Shown here in pieces: positions 26,995 to 37,100 of a DNA stretch of 64,000 nucleotides. Source of the stretch: Maribacter sp. 1_MG-2023 (GTDB lineage Bacteria; Bacteroidota; Bacteroidia; Flavobacteriales; Flavobacteriaceae). The notes below the pieces were generated by a model. It was not told the origin of the DNA. It worked only from the letters and a program-made list of their open reading frames with translations, and searched no databases. The position numbers and the translations under genes are program-made. Position 1 is the first letter of the stretch. Each line of letters opens with the position of its first letter. The stretch covers positions 62,001 through 126,000 of the forward strand of contig NZ_JAUOPN010000002.1 in the NCBI RefSeq assembly GCF_030547005.1, written 5' to 3'.

Positions 26995-28628
26995 AAAATT
27001 TTGCCCTACTCATAAAAACATTAGACAGTACCAATAAAACTACGGTTAAGGTACAGGCACTGACCAACTACTTTTTAAAGGCTAACGATGCCGATAAAGT
27101 ATGGACAATAGCTATATTATCTCATCGTAGGCCGCCACGACCAGTGAACACTACCCTTCTAAGAACTTGGGCGTCAGAATTGGCGAATATTCCGTTATGG
27201 CTATTTGAAGAGAGCTACCATATAGTAGGTGATTTAGCCGAAACTATTGCCTTGGTCATTCCTGCAGCCAATCAATCATCAGACAAGAGTTTGACGGTTT
27301 TTCTTGAGGAAATGATAGCCCTAAAAAAGAAGTCAGATGATGATAAAAAAGCATATCTATACGAAAACTGGAAAGTACTTAACTACTACGAACGTTTTGT
27401 GTTTACAAAATTGATTACTGGCGGATTCAGAATTGGAGTTAGCCAAAAACTGATGACCAGAGCATTAGCCAAAGCAAGCGAGATAGATGAGGATATTTTA
27501 GCTTACAAACTTATGGGTAATTGGGACCCTAACACTATTTCTTTTCAACAATTGGTACTTGAAGAAAATGAGAGCGATTACCTGTCAAAACCCTACCCAT
27601 TTTATTTGGCTTATGCTATAGAGGGTGAAGCGTCAGACCTAGGCGATATTAATGAATGGTCTGCAGAACATAAATGGGATGGTATTCGTTCGCAAGTAAT
27701 TCTTAGAAACGATGAACTATTTGTGTGGAGTCGTGGTGAAGAATTAGTGACCGATAAGTATCCAGAATTTAAAAAGTTCGTTGGTGTAATTCCTAATGGA
27801 ACTGTCATTGATGGTGAAATTCTTCCTTATCCCAATGGAACCATAGGAACCTTTAATGACCTACAGACTAGAATTGGCCGTAAAAATATATCCTCAGCAC
27901 TATTAAAAAAAGTGCCAGTTATATTAAAAGCTTATGATATTTTAGAGTGGGAAGGAAAAGATATTCGCCAAACACCATTTATAGAACGCAGACAACTTTT
28001 AGAAAAGCTATTTAAAGATGTTACTGAGCGTAGCCAAAGTGAGGTCGCTGAGCGTAGCCAAAGTGATATCCCTCTTTACCTTTCTGAAACAATGCATTTT
28101 AATTCTTGGGATGAATTAGCGCGAGAAAGAGACCGATCTCGTGAAATGCATAGTGAAGGACTCATGCTTAAGAGAAAAGATTCTCCTTATTTAGTAGGCC
28201 GAAAAAAAGGTGACTGGTGGAAATGGAAAGTAGATCCATTAACTATTGATGCCGTACTTACTTATGCCATGCGCGGACATGGAAGACGAAGTAATCTTTT
28301 TACAGATTATACCTTTGCCCTTTGGAAAGATAATGAAGAAGGAGAAAAAGAACTGGTTACGTTCGCTAAAGCTTATTCCGGATTAACAGATGCAGAATTC
28401 AGAAAGCTTGATGCATGGATAAAGAAAAATACCTTGGAGAGGTTCGGACCCGTACGAAGTGTTACGCCACATCACGTGTTTGAAATTGCCTTCGAAGGTA
28501 TAGCATTATCAAAGCGTCATAAAAGCGGGATCGCCACTCGTTTTCCAAGAATGTTACGATGGCGAAAAGACAAGAATATTCATGAAGCAAATACGCTTGA
28601 GGATTTGAAAGGATTAATACCCAATTAA
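26991..28628 (+). CDS. ATP-dependent DNA ligase
   Basis: The 545-residue enzyme seals DNA nicks using ATP. The nucleotidyltransferase motif I is HKWDGIR with the adenylated Lys at 228; motifs IDGEILPY, HSEGLMLKRKDSPY and WWKWKVDPLTIDAVL (motifs III, IV and V) follow. An N-terminal helical domain (1-200) and a C-terminal OB domain are present. Residues about 345-360 contain a tandem eight-residue repeat (TERSQSEV, AERSQSDI) encoded by interspersed-repeat-like DNA, which looks like an insertion in a loop. It is the second gene of the exonuclease, ligase, helicase, PdeM module. Confidence 0.93.
   Translation: MKNFALLIKTLDSTNKTTVKVQALTNYFLKANDADKVWTIAILSHRRPPRPVNTTLLRTWASELANIPLWLFEESYHIVGDLAETIALVIPAANQSSDKSLTVFLEEMIALKKKSDDDKKAYLYENWKVLNYYERFVFTKLITGGFRIGVSQKLMTRALAKASEIDEDILAYKLMGNWDPNTISFQQLVLEENESDYLSKPYPFYLAYAIEGEASDLGDINEWSAEHKWDGIRSQVILRNDELFVWSRGEELVTDKYPEFKKFVGVIPNGTVIDGEILPYPNGTIGTFNDLQTRIGRKNISSALLKKVPVILKAYDILEWEGKDIRQTPFIERRQLLEKLFKDVTERSQSEVAERSQSDIPLYLSETMHFNSWDELARERDRSREMHSEGLMLKRKDSPYLVGRKKGDWWKWKVDPLTIDAVLTYAMRGHGRRSNLFTDYTFALWKDNEEGEKELVTFAKAYSGLTDAEFRKLDAWIKKNTLERFGPVRSVTPHHVFEIAFEGIALSKRHKSGIATRFPRMLRWRKDKNIHEANTLEDLKGLIPN
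28023..28070 (+). repeat. Tandem 24-base repeat inside the ligase gene
   Basis: Two 24-base units (28023-28046 and 28047-28070) share the core CTGAGCGTAGCCAAAGTGA exactly. The core resembles the TGAGCGTAGTCGAA-type interspersed repeat common in Bacteroidetes genomes. The insertion keeps the reading frame. Confidence 0.75.
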
Positions 28629-28656
28629 ATAATACTAAAACTAACTTATAAAAACA

Positions 28657-28680
28657 GATTGCTTCGCTTTGCTCGCAATG
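28657..28680. repeat. REP-like palindromic element overlapping the helicase start
   Basis: The sequence GATTGCTTCGCTTTGCTC followed by GCAATG has outer complementary arms ATTGC/GCAAT. It matches a widespread REP-type repeat whose reverse translation gives the peptide HCEQSEAI. The ATG of its last three bases is the likely helicase start codon. Confidence 0.7.
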
Positions 28681-31149
28681 GTAAAAAGACAAGAACTTTA
28701 CGATATCGCCGAAAATTGGTTTCAAGAACAAGATTGGAAACCATTTAAATTCCAAAAAGATACTTGGAAGGCATTTCTGCAGGGTAAAAACGGGCTACTA
28801 AACGCTCCTACAGGCAGTGGAAAAACCTATGCATTATGGTTTCCTATTGTGTTGAATTACATAAAAAACAATCCCGATTATAAGACAAAGCATAAAAAGG
28901 GATTAAAGGCTATTTGGATTACCCCACTTCGCGCTTTATCCCAAGAAATAAAGCAATCTGCCGAACGTATTACCTTAGATCTAGGCACACAAATGAACGT
29001 TGGTATTCGCTCAGGAGACACGACTACCAAAGAGCGCGCGCAACAAAAAAAGCAAATGCCCGATTTGCTGATTACAACACCGGAAAGCTTACAATTACTA
29101 TTAGCCACAAAAGGCTACGAGAAAATATTTAAAGATTGCACTGCTATTGTGGTAGATGAATGGCATGAAATTTTGGGTACCAAAAGAGGTGTACAAATGG
29201 AGCTTGCATTATCTCGCTTAAAAAATGTATCGCCGCAATTAAGAATTTGGGGAATCTCGGCCACCATAGGTAATTTAGAACAGGCTAGAGATGTATTATT
29301 AGGCATAGAATCAAAAGCACTTGAGAATTCCGTCCTCATTAAAGCTAACATAAACAAGAAGATTACGGTAAAAAGTATCATTCCAAAAAAGATGGAAACC
29401 TTCCCCTGGCGTGGTCATCTAGGGCTTCATTTGTTAGAAGAAGTTGTACCTATTATCAACAACAGTAAAACCACATTACTGTTCACCAATACCCGTAGTC
29501 AATGCGAAATTTGGTTTCAGAAAATTCTTGAAAAACACCCAGAATATGCCGGTGAAATGGCAATGCACCATGGTAGTATAAATAAAGAAACTAGGGTTTG
29601 GGTTGAAAATGCCATTCGCAATGAACAACTAAAGGCAGTTGTTTGTACCTCAAGTTTAGATTTGGGGGTTGATTTTGCCCCAGTGGAAACCGTTATTCAA
29701 ATTGGAGGGCCAAAAGGTGTTGCCCGGTTTTTACAACGCGCAGGGCGCAGCGGTCACCGTCCAGGTAAGGAAAGTGTAATCTATTTTCTACCAACACATG
29801 CCATTGAACTTATAGAGGCTTCGGCATTACAAAAAGCAGTAAAGCAGAATACGGTTGAAGATCGCATGCCATACCTCAACAGCTATGATGTCTTATTACA
29901 GTATTTAACCACTTTGGCGATTTCTGACGGATTCTATCCTAAAGAAATTTATCAAGAAATAAAACAGACGTTCTGCTACCAAGCCCTTACCGAAGAAAAA
30001 TGGCAGTGGTTATTGAACTTCTTGGTAATGGGCAGTCAAAGTTTACAGAGCTATGACGAATACAAAAAAGTAGAAATTGAAGAAGACGGTAAATTCAAGG
30101 TGAATAACAGAGGTGTGGCGATGCGACACCGTTTTCAAATCGGGACTATTGTCGGTGATGTTAATTTATCCGTCAAATATCAAAAAGGTGGCTACATTGG
30201 TTCTATTGAAGAGTTCTTTATTTCAAAATTAAACAGAGGTGATGTATTCACATTTGCTGGTAGAAATTTAGAATTAATCCGGATAAAGGAAATGACCGTT
30301 CAGGTAAAAAATTCGAATAAGAAAACCAATAAAATTTCGAGTTGGATGGGAAGCCGCCTTACCTTATCTGCTCAAATGTCAGAGTTACTTAGAAATGAAT
30401 TATACAGCTCTAGCGAATCTATTAAAAATCAATCTGCAGAAATACGAGCTTTAAAACCTCTTTTTGACCGACAACGAAGAGATAGCATTGTACCCAAACC
30501 ATCAGAATTTCTAATTGAAACCTTTAAAACACGCGATGGGTACCATCACCTGTTTTATCCCTTTGAAGGTCGTTTTGTACATGAGGCAATGGGCAGCTTG
30601 CTAGGGTATCGCATTAGTTTACTCTCCCCTATTACTTTTTCATTGGCGTTTAATGATTACGGTTTTGAGCTACTATCAGATCAACCTATAAATATTCAAC
30701 AAGTGTTAGATAATGATTTGTTCACCACAGATTTTATGTTAGATGATTTGCAAAAAAGTTTGAATGCCACAGAAATGGCGCGTCGACGTTTTAGAGATGT
30801 TGCTATTATTAGCGGTATGGTCTTTACCGGATACCCCAAAAAAGGTATTAAAATGAAACACTTACAAAGCAGTTCGCAATTATTATTTGATGTTTTTAGA
30901 GATTACGAGCCCGACAACTTATTATTTCAACAAGCCTTTACAGAAACCTTTGAGCATCAATTAGAAGAAGGACGTTTACGACTTTCATTAGAACGTATTG
31001 CAACGCAAGAAATCGTTTGGAAAGCGTGCGAGCAACCCACACCATTTTCTTTCCCTTTAATTACGGAACGTGTGGGGCGCGAAAAATTATCAAGTGAAAT
31101 ATTGGCTGACCGAATTAAAAAAATGGCTGCACTATTGATGAAGAAATAG
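28678..31149 (+). CDS. Ligase-associated DExH-box DNA helicase (Lhr-like)
   Basis: The roughly 823-residue protein is a superfamily 2 helicase of the Lhr-core type: Walker A APTGSGKT, Walker B VDEWHE (DEWH box), SAT-like GISATIGNL, and motif VI FLQRAGRSGHRPG, followed by the winged-helix and C-terminal domains. Lhr-type enzymes translocate 3' to 5' on single-stranded DNA and unwind duplexes, preferring RNA:DNA in studied cases. I choose ATG 28678, since TTG 28669 gives a poor N-terminus and MVKRQELYDIAENWF fits the family start. It follows the ligase gene by 49 bases. Confidence 0.94.
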   Translation: MVKRQELYDIAENWFQEQDWKPFKFQKDTWKAFLQGKNGLLNAPTGSGKTYALWFPIVLNYIKNNPDYKTKHKKGLKAIWITPLRALSQEIKQSAERITLDLGTQMNVGIRSGDTTTKERAQQKKQMPDLLITTPESLQLLLATKGYEKIFKDCTAIVVDEWHEILGTKRGVQMELALSRLKNVSPQLRIWGISATIGNLEQARDVLLGIESKALENSVLIKANINKKITVKSIIPKKMETFPWRGHLGLHLLEEVVPIINNSKTTLLFTNTRSQCEIWFQKILEKHPEYAGEMAMHHGSINKETRVWVENAIRNEQLKAVVCTSSLDLGVDFAPVETVIQIGGPKGVARFLQRAGRSGHRPGKESVIYFLPTHAIELIEASALQKAVKQNTVEDRMPYLNSYDVLLQYLTTLAISDGFYPKEIYQEIKQTFCYQALTEEKWQWLLNFLVMGSQSLQSYDEYKKVEIEEDGKFKVNNRGVAMRHRFQIGTIVGDVNLSVKYQKGGYIGSIEEFFISKLNRGDVFTFAGRNLELIRIKEMTVQVKNSNKKTNKISSWMGSRLTLSAQMSELLRNELYSSSESIKNQSAEIRALKPLFDRQRRDSIVPKPSEFLIETFKTRDGYHHLFYPFEGRFVHEAMGSLLGYRISLLSPITFSLAFNDYGFELLSDQPINIQQVLDNDLFTTDFMLDDLQKSLNATEMARRRFRDVAIISGMVFTGYPKKGIKMKHLQSSSQLLFDVFRDYEPDNLLFQQAFTETFEHQLEEGRLRLSLERIATQEIVWKACEQPTPFSFPLITERVGREKLSSEILADRIKKMAALLMKK

Positions 31150-31163
31150 GTAATTTTGCATCA

Positions 31164-31835
31164 ATGACCCATTCCATTATCCTTCATAATCAAACTTTTG
31201 AAATGCACTTCTCTGGCGCTCTTTTTTGGGTAGAGAAATCAATGTTAATGATTAGTGATGTTCATTTAGGCAAAGTATCACATTTTAGAAAATACGGTGC
31301 CGCTGTACCACAACAAGCTGTACAGCAAAATTTTGATGCACTAACCTCGGTAGTGAATCATTTTAAACCAGATTCGATAGTTTTTTTAGGTGATTTATTT
31401 CACTCTGCATTAAACACAGAATGGCTTCTTTTTGAACAATGGGTAAAGGCTACTCCACAAGAAATAATTTTAGTAAGCGGTAATCACGATATTATTTCTC
31501 CGCTGAAATATGAAGAATTACATATTAAAGTAATTTCCGAAATGATTATAGATTCTTTTCTACTAACCCATCACCCAGAAGAACGAGATCGTTTATTCAA
31601 CTTTTCAGGACATATACATCCTGCAATTAAACTTAGCGGATTAGGAAGACAATCTGTTCGATTGCCTTGTTTTTACAAAACCGAACATCAAATGATAGTA
31701 CCGGCATTTGGAGAATTTACTGGCACTTACACTTTAGAACCTTGCGATGGATGTGAGATTTATGCCCTTTTAGGTGACGCTGTACTGCCAGTTCCTATAA
31801 AAGCGGTAAAAAAGAAGCGTAATTACCGAAAATAG
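31164..31835 (+). CDS. pdeM: Ligase-associated metallophosphoesterase/endonuclease PdeM
   Basis: The 223-residue protein is a binuclear metallophosphoesterase: MISDVHLGKVSHFRK, FLGDLFHS, VSGNHDI and FSGHIHPAI supply the standard metal ligands (D-x-H, GD, GNHD, GHxH). It belongs to the ligase-associated family whose studied members have phosphodiesterase or endonuclease activity. It lies 14 bases after the helicase gene and completes a four-gene repair module. Confidence 0.93.
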   Translation: MTHSIILHNQTFEMHFSGALFWVEKSMLMISDVHLGKVSHFRKYGAAVPQQAVQQNFDALTSVVNHFKPDSIVFLGDLFHSALNTEWLLFEQWVKATPQEIILVSGNHDIISPLKYEELHIKVISEMIIDSFLLTHHPEERDRLFNFSGHIHPAIKLSGLGRQSVRLPCFYKTEHQMIVPAFGEFTGTYTLEPCDGCEIYALLGDAVLPVPIKAVKKKRNYRK

Positions 31836-31858
31836 TTCGTTTAATACGCTAAAGAGCA

Positions 31859-31866
31859 TAACTTTA
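31859..31866 (+). promoter_or_regulatory. Near-consensus -7 box for the TspO-like gene
   Basis: TAACTTTA matches TAnnTTTG except for its last base and lies 27 bases before the start codon at 31894. Confidence 0.35.
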
Positions 31867-31893
31867 TAAGATAACCACAATAGCTTTACAGTT

Positions 31894-32685
31894 ATGAAAA
31901 AGAAATTATCCGTTCTTAATTTGGCATCTGTTATTCTAGTAATTGTAGTTAATTACATTTCACAAGCATTTTCTCTTAATGATACTACCATTGGTGAGAT
32001 GAGTGCTCAATATGCAAACTTGTTTACTCCCGCATCATATGCTTTTGCTATTTGGGGCCCAATCTTTTTAGGATTACTTGCTTATGGTATTTTTCAAGTA
32101 AAAAGAGCTTTTTTCAGTGATAAACCTAGTAATTTTATTGAACAAACTGGCTACTGGTTTGTCTTCGCGAATATTTTAAACTGTTGCTGGGTAATTGCAT
32201 TCATGTACAATTACACCGGACTTTCAGTGGTTATTATGTTCGGAATATTGCTTTCATTAATTAAGATTATTCTAAACACCAATATGGAACGTTGGGATGC
32301 TACTATTTCGGTCATTGCATTTGTTTGGTGGCCTATTTGTTTTTACAGCGGATGGATTACTGTAGCCACCATTGCAAACATATCAGCTTTTTTAAGTAAA
32401 CTAGATTGGAACGGGGGAGTATTATCAGAACAAGCCTGGACGATAAATATGATTGTAGCAGCCACCATCATAAATCTACTAATGATTTGGAAAAGAAATA
32501 TGCGCGAATTCGCCCTTGTAGGCATTTGGGCATTATTCGCCATTTATGTAAGACATAACGAATCAAATATCTACATTGCTTACGCAGCAATGACGGGCAC
32601 GGTAATTCTATTTATTGCCATTGCTTTTCATGCCTTCAAAAATCGAGAAACTAGTCCGTTTAAAAAGCTACAAGAACGATTATAA
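31894..32685 (+). CDS. Multi-pass membrane protein related to TspO/tryptophan-rich sensory proteins
   Basis: The 263-residue product has about seven membrane helices and aromatic-rich segments such as YAFAIWGPIFLGLLAYGIFQ, which matches the first-helix signature of TspO-like proteins (AIWGxIFxxL), and VWWPICFYSGWITVATIAN. It is longer than classical TspO (about 160 residues, five helices) and belongs to the extended family seen in Bacteroidetes. TspO proteins bind porphyrins; no ligand can be assigned here. It is convergent with the flavin oxidoreductase gene. Confidence 0.65.
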   Translation: MKKKLSVLNLASVILVIVVNYISQAFSLNDTTIGEMSAQYANLFTPASYAFAIWGPIFLGLLAYGIFQVKRAFFSDKPSNFIEQTGYWFVFANILNCCWVIAFMYNYTGLSVVIMFGILLSLIKIILNTNMERWDATISVIAFVWWPICFYSGWITVATIANISAFLSKLDWNGGVLSEQAWTINMIVAATIINLLMIWKRNMREFALVGIWALFAIYVRHNESNIYIAYAAMTGTVILFIAIAFHAFKNRETSPFKKLQERL

Positions 32686-32693
32686 GAAAAATC

Positions 32694-34043
32694 TTAAACC
32701 ATACTTTTTATATCATTACCCCAAGACGGATAAGAGAATATAGTAGATTTTATATTCTTATCTGTCATTTTATTAGTGATAGCTAAAGTTAATATATTGA
32801 TGGTCTCACCAGCATCAGAACCTAATAGATGTGCACCAACAATTTCGCCTGTTCTATCATTCATAATGATTTTGAATGCATATAAAGGTGCATTTATTCG
32901 CTTGGCATTAAACCAATCGGTTGCAATCTCAAAATTTACTCTTATGTTCTTATAACGGCTACGTGCTTCTTCTTCAGAATACCCAACAGTAGCCAAATTT
33001 GGAGAAGTAAATACCACAGATGGTATTACAGGAACCTCTAATTTTTTGTCATTTCCATTTATAATATTTTCTGCAACCACATAACCTTGTCTACCAGAAA
33101 GCGGAGTCAACGATAAGTTCTTATCAGATACATCTCCACAAGCATAAACATTTGCGTTACTGGTACTTTGTAAGTACGCATTTGTTTCTATACCTTTATC
33201 GCTAAAATCAACATTGCCTTTTTCTAAATCTAAACCTGCCAATGCGGGTTCACGACCAGCGGTATTAAAAAATGCTTCGGCTTCAATAGTCTTCTCCTTC
33301 CCTTTTGACTCATAGGTTAGTGTGAGTTGTTTACGTTTCTTTTTCAATGCCTTAGGTGTAGCCTCAAAAATGAAATTAATCCCTATTGTTTCAGAATATT
33401 TCCTAAGCTCATTAACCAAATCTTCGTCAAAAGCATGCAGAGGTCTTTTACCGGTATCTATTACCGTAACAATAGCTCCAGCTCTTGCCGCCATATGAGC
33501 AAACTCCATCCCAATATAACCTCCGCCAACAAAAACAATTTTCTTCGGTAGCTTTTTTAGGTTTAAAAAATCATCACTTTCTTTAAAATGTTTCGCTCCA
33601 GGTAAAGCCAACTTTCTTGGCACCAAACCCGTGGCAATGACAATTTTCTTGGCGATGATTTTTTTACCTTCTACCAATAAAGTATTCTTATCTAAAAAAG
33701 TAGGAGATTGATGAAACAACGTAATTCCTAATTCTATCAAATTATATTCTGTAGAAGCAGGTATATTAGAAGTGAAATTTCGTTTGAACTTTTGCAATTG
33801 CTTCCAATCAATTTTCGCAGTCTTACTTATGCCTTTTCCCTTTAAGTTTTCACTTAACTCGTAGGCTTCTATCGCTCCGAGAAATATTTTCTTAGGATCA
33901 CAACCTCTATTTGCACAAGTACCACCAAATTCACGATTATCGGTAATAGCAACTTTTAATCCCTTATCAGTGCAAGCCTTAGCGACCGTTTGTCCGGCAA
34001 CACCACTTCCTATTACAAAAACATCAAACTCATTATCTTCCAT
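32694..34043 (-). CDS. FAD/NAD(P)-dependent pyridine nucleotide-disulfide oxidoreductase
   Basis: The 449-residue protein has the fold of glutathione reductase: FAD site VIGSGVAGQTVAKAC, redox CxxxxC motif GGTCANRGCDP, NAD(P)H site KIVFVGGGYIGMEFAHMAARAG, second FAD motif VYACGDVSD, and a dimerisation domain. The C-terminal segment where this class carries the catalytic His-Glu pair reads TIFSYPSWGND, with Tyr in the usual His position and no Glu, so its disulfide chemistry may differ from glutathione reductase. Substrate is unknown. The gene appears monocistronic and is divergent from mfd. Confidence 0.9.
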   Translation of the reverse strand: MEDNEFDVFVIGSGVAGQTVAKACTDKGLKVAITDNREFGGTCANRGCDPKKIFLGAIEAYELSENLKGKGISKTAKIDWKQLQKFKRNFTSNIPASTEYNLIELGITLFHQSPTFLDKNTLLVEGKKIIAKKIVIATGLVPRKLALPGAKHFKESDDFLNLKKLPKKIVFVGGGYIGMEFAHMAARAGAIVTVIDTGKRPLHAFDEDLVNELRKYSETIGINFIFEATPKALKKKRKQLTLTYESKGKEKTIEAEAFFNTAGREPALAGLDLEKGNVDFSDKGIETNAYLQSTSNANVYACGDVSDKNLSLTPLSGRQGYVVAENIINGNDKKLEVPVIPSVVFTSPNLATVGYSEEEARSRYKNIRVNFEIATDWFNAKRINAPLYAFKIIMNDRTGEIVGAHLLGSDAGETINILTLAITNKMTDKNIKSTIFSYPSWGNDIKSMV

Positions 34044-34145
34044 ATCACTTTTCTTTTTCTGCTACACACCAATGTGCAACTTTCTAGAGGCAATCTGTAA
34101 CCCAAATTCGATAATAATGAGTCTTATCCATTTCTTAGGTATGCG

Positions 34146-34153
34146 TATATTTG
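34146..34153 (+). promoter_or_regulatory. -7 promoter box for mfd
   Basis: TATATTTG is an exact TAnnTTTG match 16 bases upstream of the TTG start of mfd, supporting that start. Confidence 0.5.
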
Positions 34154-34169
34154 TAAAAATTTTAAACTG

Positions 34170-37100
34170 TTGAGTCATTCTTCTATCCAACAACGGTATA
34201 ATCAGTCTCCCCAGATAGGGAAACTGCAAAATACTTTTGCCGATTCTGAAAAATCAGAATCCAAAAACATTCAATTAAAAGGTCTTGTAGGGTCATCACT
34301 TTCATTTGTGCTTACCAGTATATTCAATACAGAAGATCGACCATTCTTGGCGGTTTTTAATGACAAAGAAGAAGCTGCCTATTATTTAAATGACCTAGAA
34401 CGCCTTATTGGCGAAGACAAGGTACTTTTTTACCCAGGTAGCTACAGAAGACCTTATCAAATAGAAGAAACAGATAATGCCAATGTACTTTTACGTGCCG
34501 AGGTTTTAAACAGAATCAACTCTAGAAAAAAACCAGCAGTAATAGTCACCTATCCCGATGCACTTTTCGAAAAAGTAGTTACAAGAAAAGAATTAGACAA
34601 GAATACCCTAAAAATGAAATTAGGGGATACACTTTCTTTAGATTTCCTAAATGAAATTTTATTCGAATACAAATTTAAACGAGTAGATTTCATTACCGAA
34701 CCAGGTGAATTTTCGGTTCGTGGTGGTATCGTAGATGTGTATTCTTTCTCGCACGATGAGCCTTATAGAATAGAGTTTTTTGGTGATGAAATAGACAGTA
34801 TTAGAACCTTTGATGTAGAAACACAACTTTCTAAAGAAAAGGTAAAATCAATAACAATTGTGCCGAATATGGCCGACAAATTTTTGATTGATAAAAGACA
34901 AAGTTTTTTGACCTACGTGGCATCGAACACACTTGTTTTTGCAAAAAATACCGACTATTTATATGATAGATTGGACGATTTCTTTGAAAAAGCAAAAGAA
35001 GCTTTTACAAAATTATCAAAAGGCATTAAGCATGCCGAACCCGAAGAGTTATTTATGGGCGGCGCTGAATTTAAACAACAACTATCTGGCTTTACACTTT
35101 TAACCCAAGATGCTAAGCGAGATGTTATCGACTTTGTCGAATTCCACTCTAAACCACAACCTTCTTTTAATAAGAAGTTCGATTTATTAATTGAGAATTT
35201 AAATAGCTATAAAGACAAAGGCTACACCAATTACATCTTTTGTGCCAGTGAGCAGCAAGCCAAACGTTTTCATGATATTTTCGAAGAGGTTAACGAACAT
35301 GTGCATTATCAAATTATTGTTTCTCCGCTATTTCAAGGCTTTATAGATGATGATCAAAAACTAGTTTGCTATACGGATCATCAAATTTTTGAACGTTACC
35401 ACAAATTCCATTTAAAGAATGGTTATGCCAAAAAGCAAGCCATTACCTTAAAGGAAATTAACAAACTAGAGATTGGTGACTACGTAACCCATATTGATCA
35501 CGGTATTGGTAAGTTCGGCGGATTACAGAAAATAGATGTTGAAGGCAAAAAGCAAGAAGCTATAAAATTAATGTATGGTGAGCGTGATATTTTATACGTA
35601 AGCATACATTCGTTACACAAAATTTCAAAGTTCAACGGTAAAGATGGTGCACCGCCAAAAATTTATAAACTTGGTTCTGGAGCTTGGAAAAAAATTAAGG
35701 ATAAGACCAAATCAAGGGTTAAGAAAATAGCGTTTAACCTTATTAAAATTTATGCAAAAAGAAGGCTTGAAAAGGGATTTCAATATAACCCAGATAGTTA
35801 TTTGCAGAATGAACTTGAGGCTTCGTTTATTTACGAAGACACTCCCGATCAAAGTACCGCTACCGAAGATGTAAAAAGAGACATGGAAAGTGAGCGACCT
35901 ATGGATCGTTTAATTTGTGGTGATGTAGGATTCGGAAAAACGGAAATCGCTATTCGGGCAGCATTCAAAGCCGTTGATAATGGCAAACAAGTAGCAGTTT
36001 TAGTACCTACTACTATATTAGCCTTTCAACACCATCGTACTTTTGCAGAACGATTAAAAGATATGCCGGTAACGGTAGATTATCTGAACAGATTTAGAAC
36101 TGCAAAAGAGAAAAAAGATACGATTCAGCGATTAAGCGAAGGCAAGGTCGATATTATTATTGGCACTCATCAGCTTGTGAACAAAAACGTTCAATTTAAA
36201 GATCTCGGGTTATTAATTGTTGATGAAGAACAAAAATTTGGAGTTGCCGTAAAAGACAAATTAAAGTCCATCAAAGAAAATGTAGACGTACTCACGTTAA
36301 CAGCAACGCCAATACCTCGAACACTTCAGTTTAGTTTGATGGCTGCTCGAGACTTATCAACTATTACAACGGCACCGCCAAACAGGTACCCTATTGAAAG
36401 TCAGGTTGTACGTTTTAACGAGGAGATTATAAGAGATGCCGTTAGTTATGAAATTGAACGTGGCGGACAGGTATTCTTTATTCATAATAGAATAGAAAAT
36501 ATAAAAGAAGTAGCCGGTATGATTCAAAGGTTGGTGCCCGATGCAAAAGTAGCAGTGGGTCACGGTCAAATGGAGGGTAAAAAACTAGAAGCTTTAATGC
36601 TTGGTTTCATGAACAGTGAGTTCGATGTTTTGGTATCGACAACTATTGTTGAAAGTGGGCTGGATGTTACAAATGCCAATACCATTTTCATAAACAACGC
36701 CAACAATTTTGGCTTGAGCGATCTGCATCAAATGCGTGGTCGTGTAGGTCGTGGTAATAAAAAGGCATTTTGTTATTTTATTACTCCGCCATACGAAGTA
36801 ATGACCAATGATGCACGTAAACGTATTGAAGCATTAGAACAATTCACCGAATTGGGCAGCGGCTTTAATATCGCCATGAAAGATTTAGAAATTCGTGGTG
36901 CAGGAGATTTATTAGGTGGCGAACAAAGCGGATTCATCAATGAAATAGGTTTTGAAACATATCAAAAAATATTAGCTGAAGCCATCGATGAATTAAAAGA
37001 AACCGAATTTAAAGACCTTTATGAGGAGGTTGAAGGTAAACATGAGAAGGTTTTTGTAAAAGAAACTCAGATAGATTCTGACTTCGAATTGCTCTTTCCA

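Noticed and set aside
28462-28755. 97-residue minus-strand frame across the ligase-helicase junction
   Set aside because: Its HCEQSEAI peptide is the reverse translation of the REP-like repeat, a common source of false genes.
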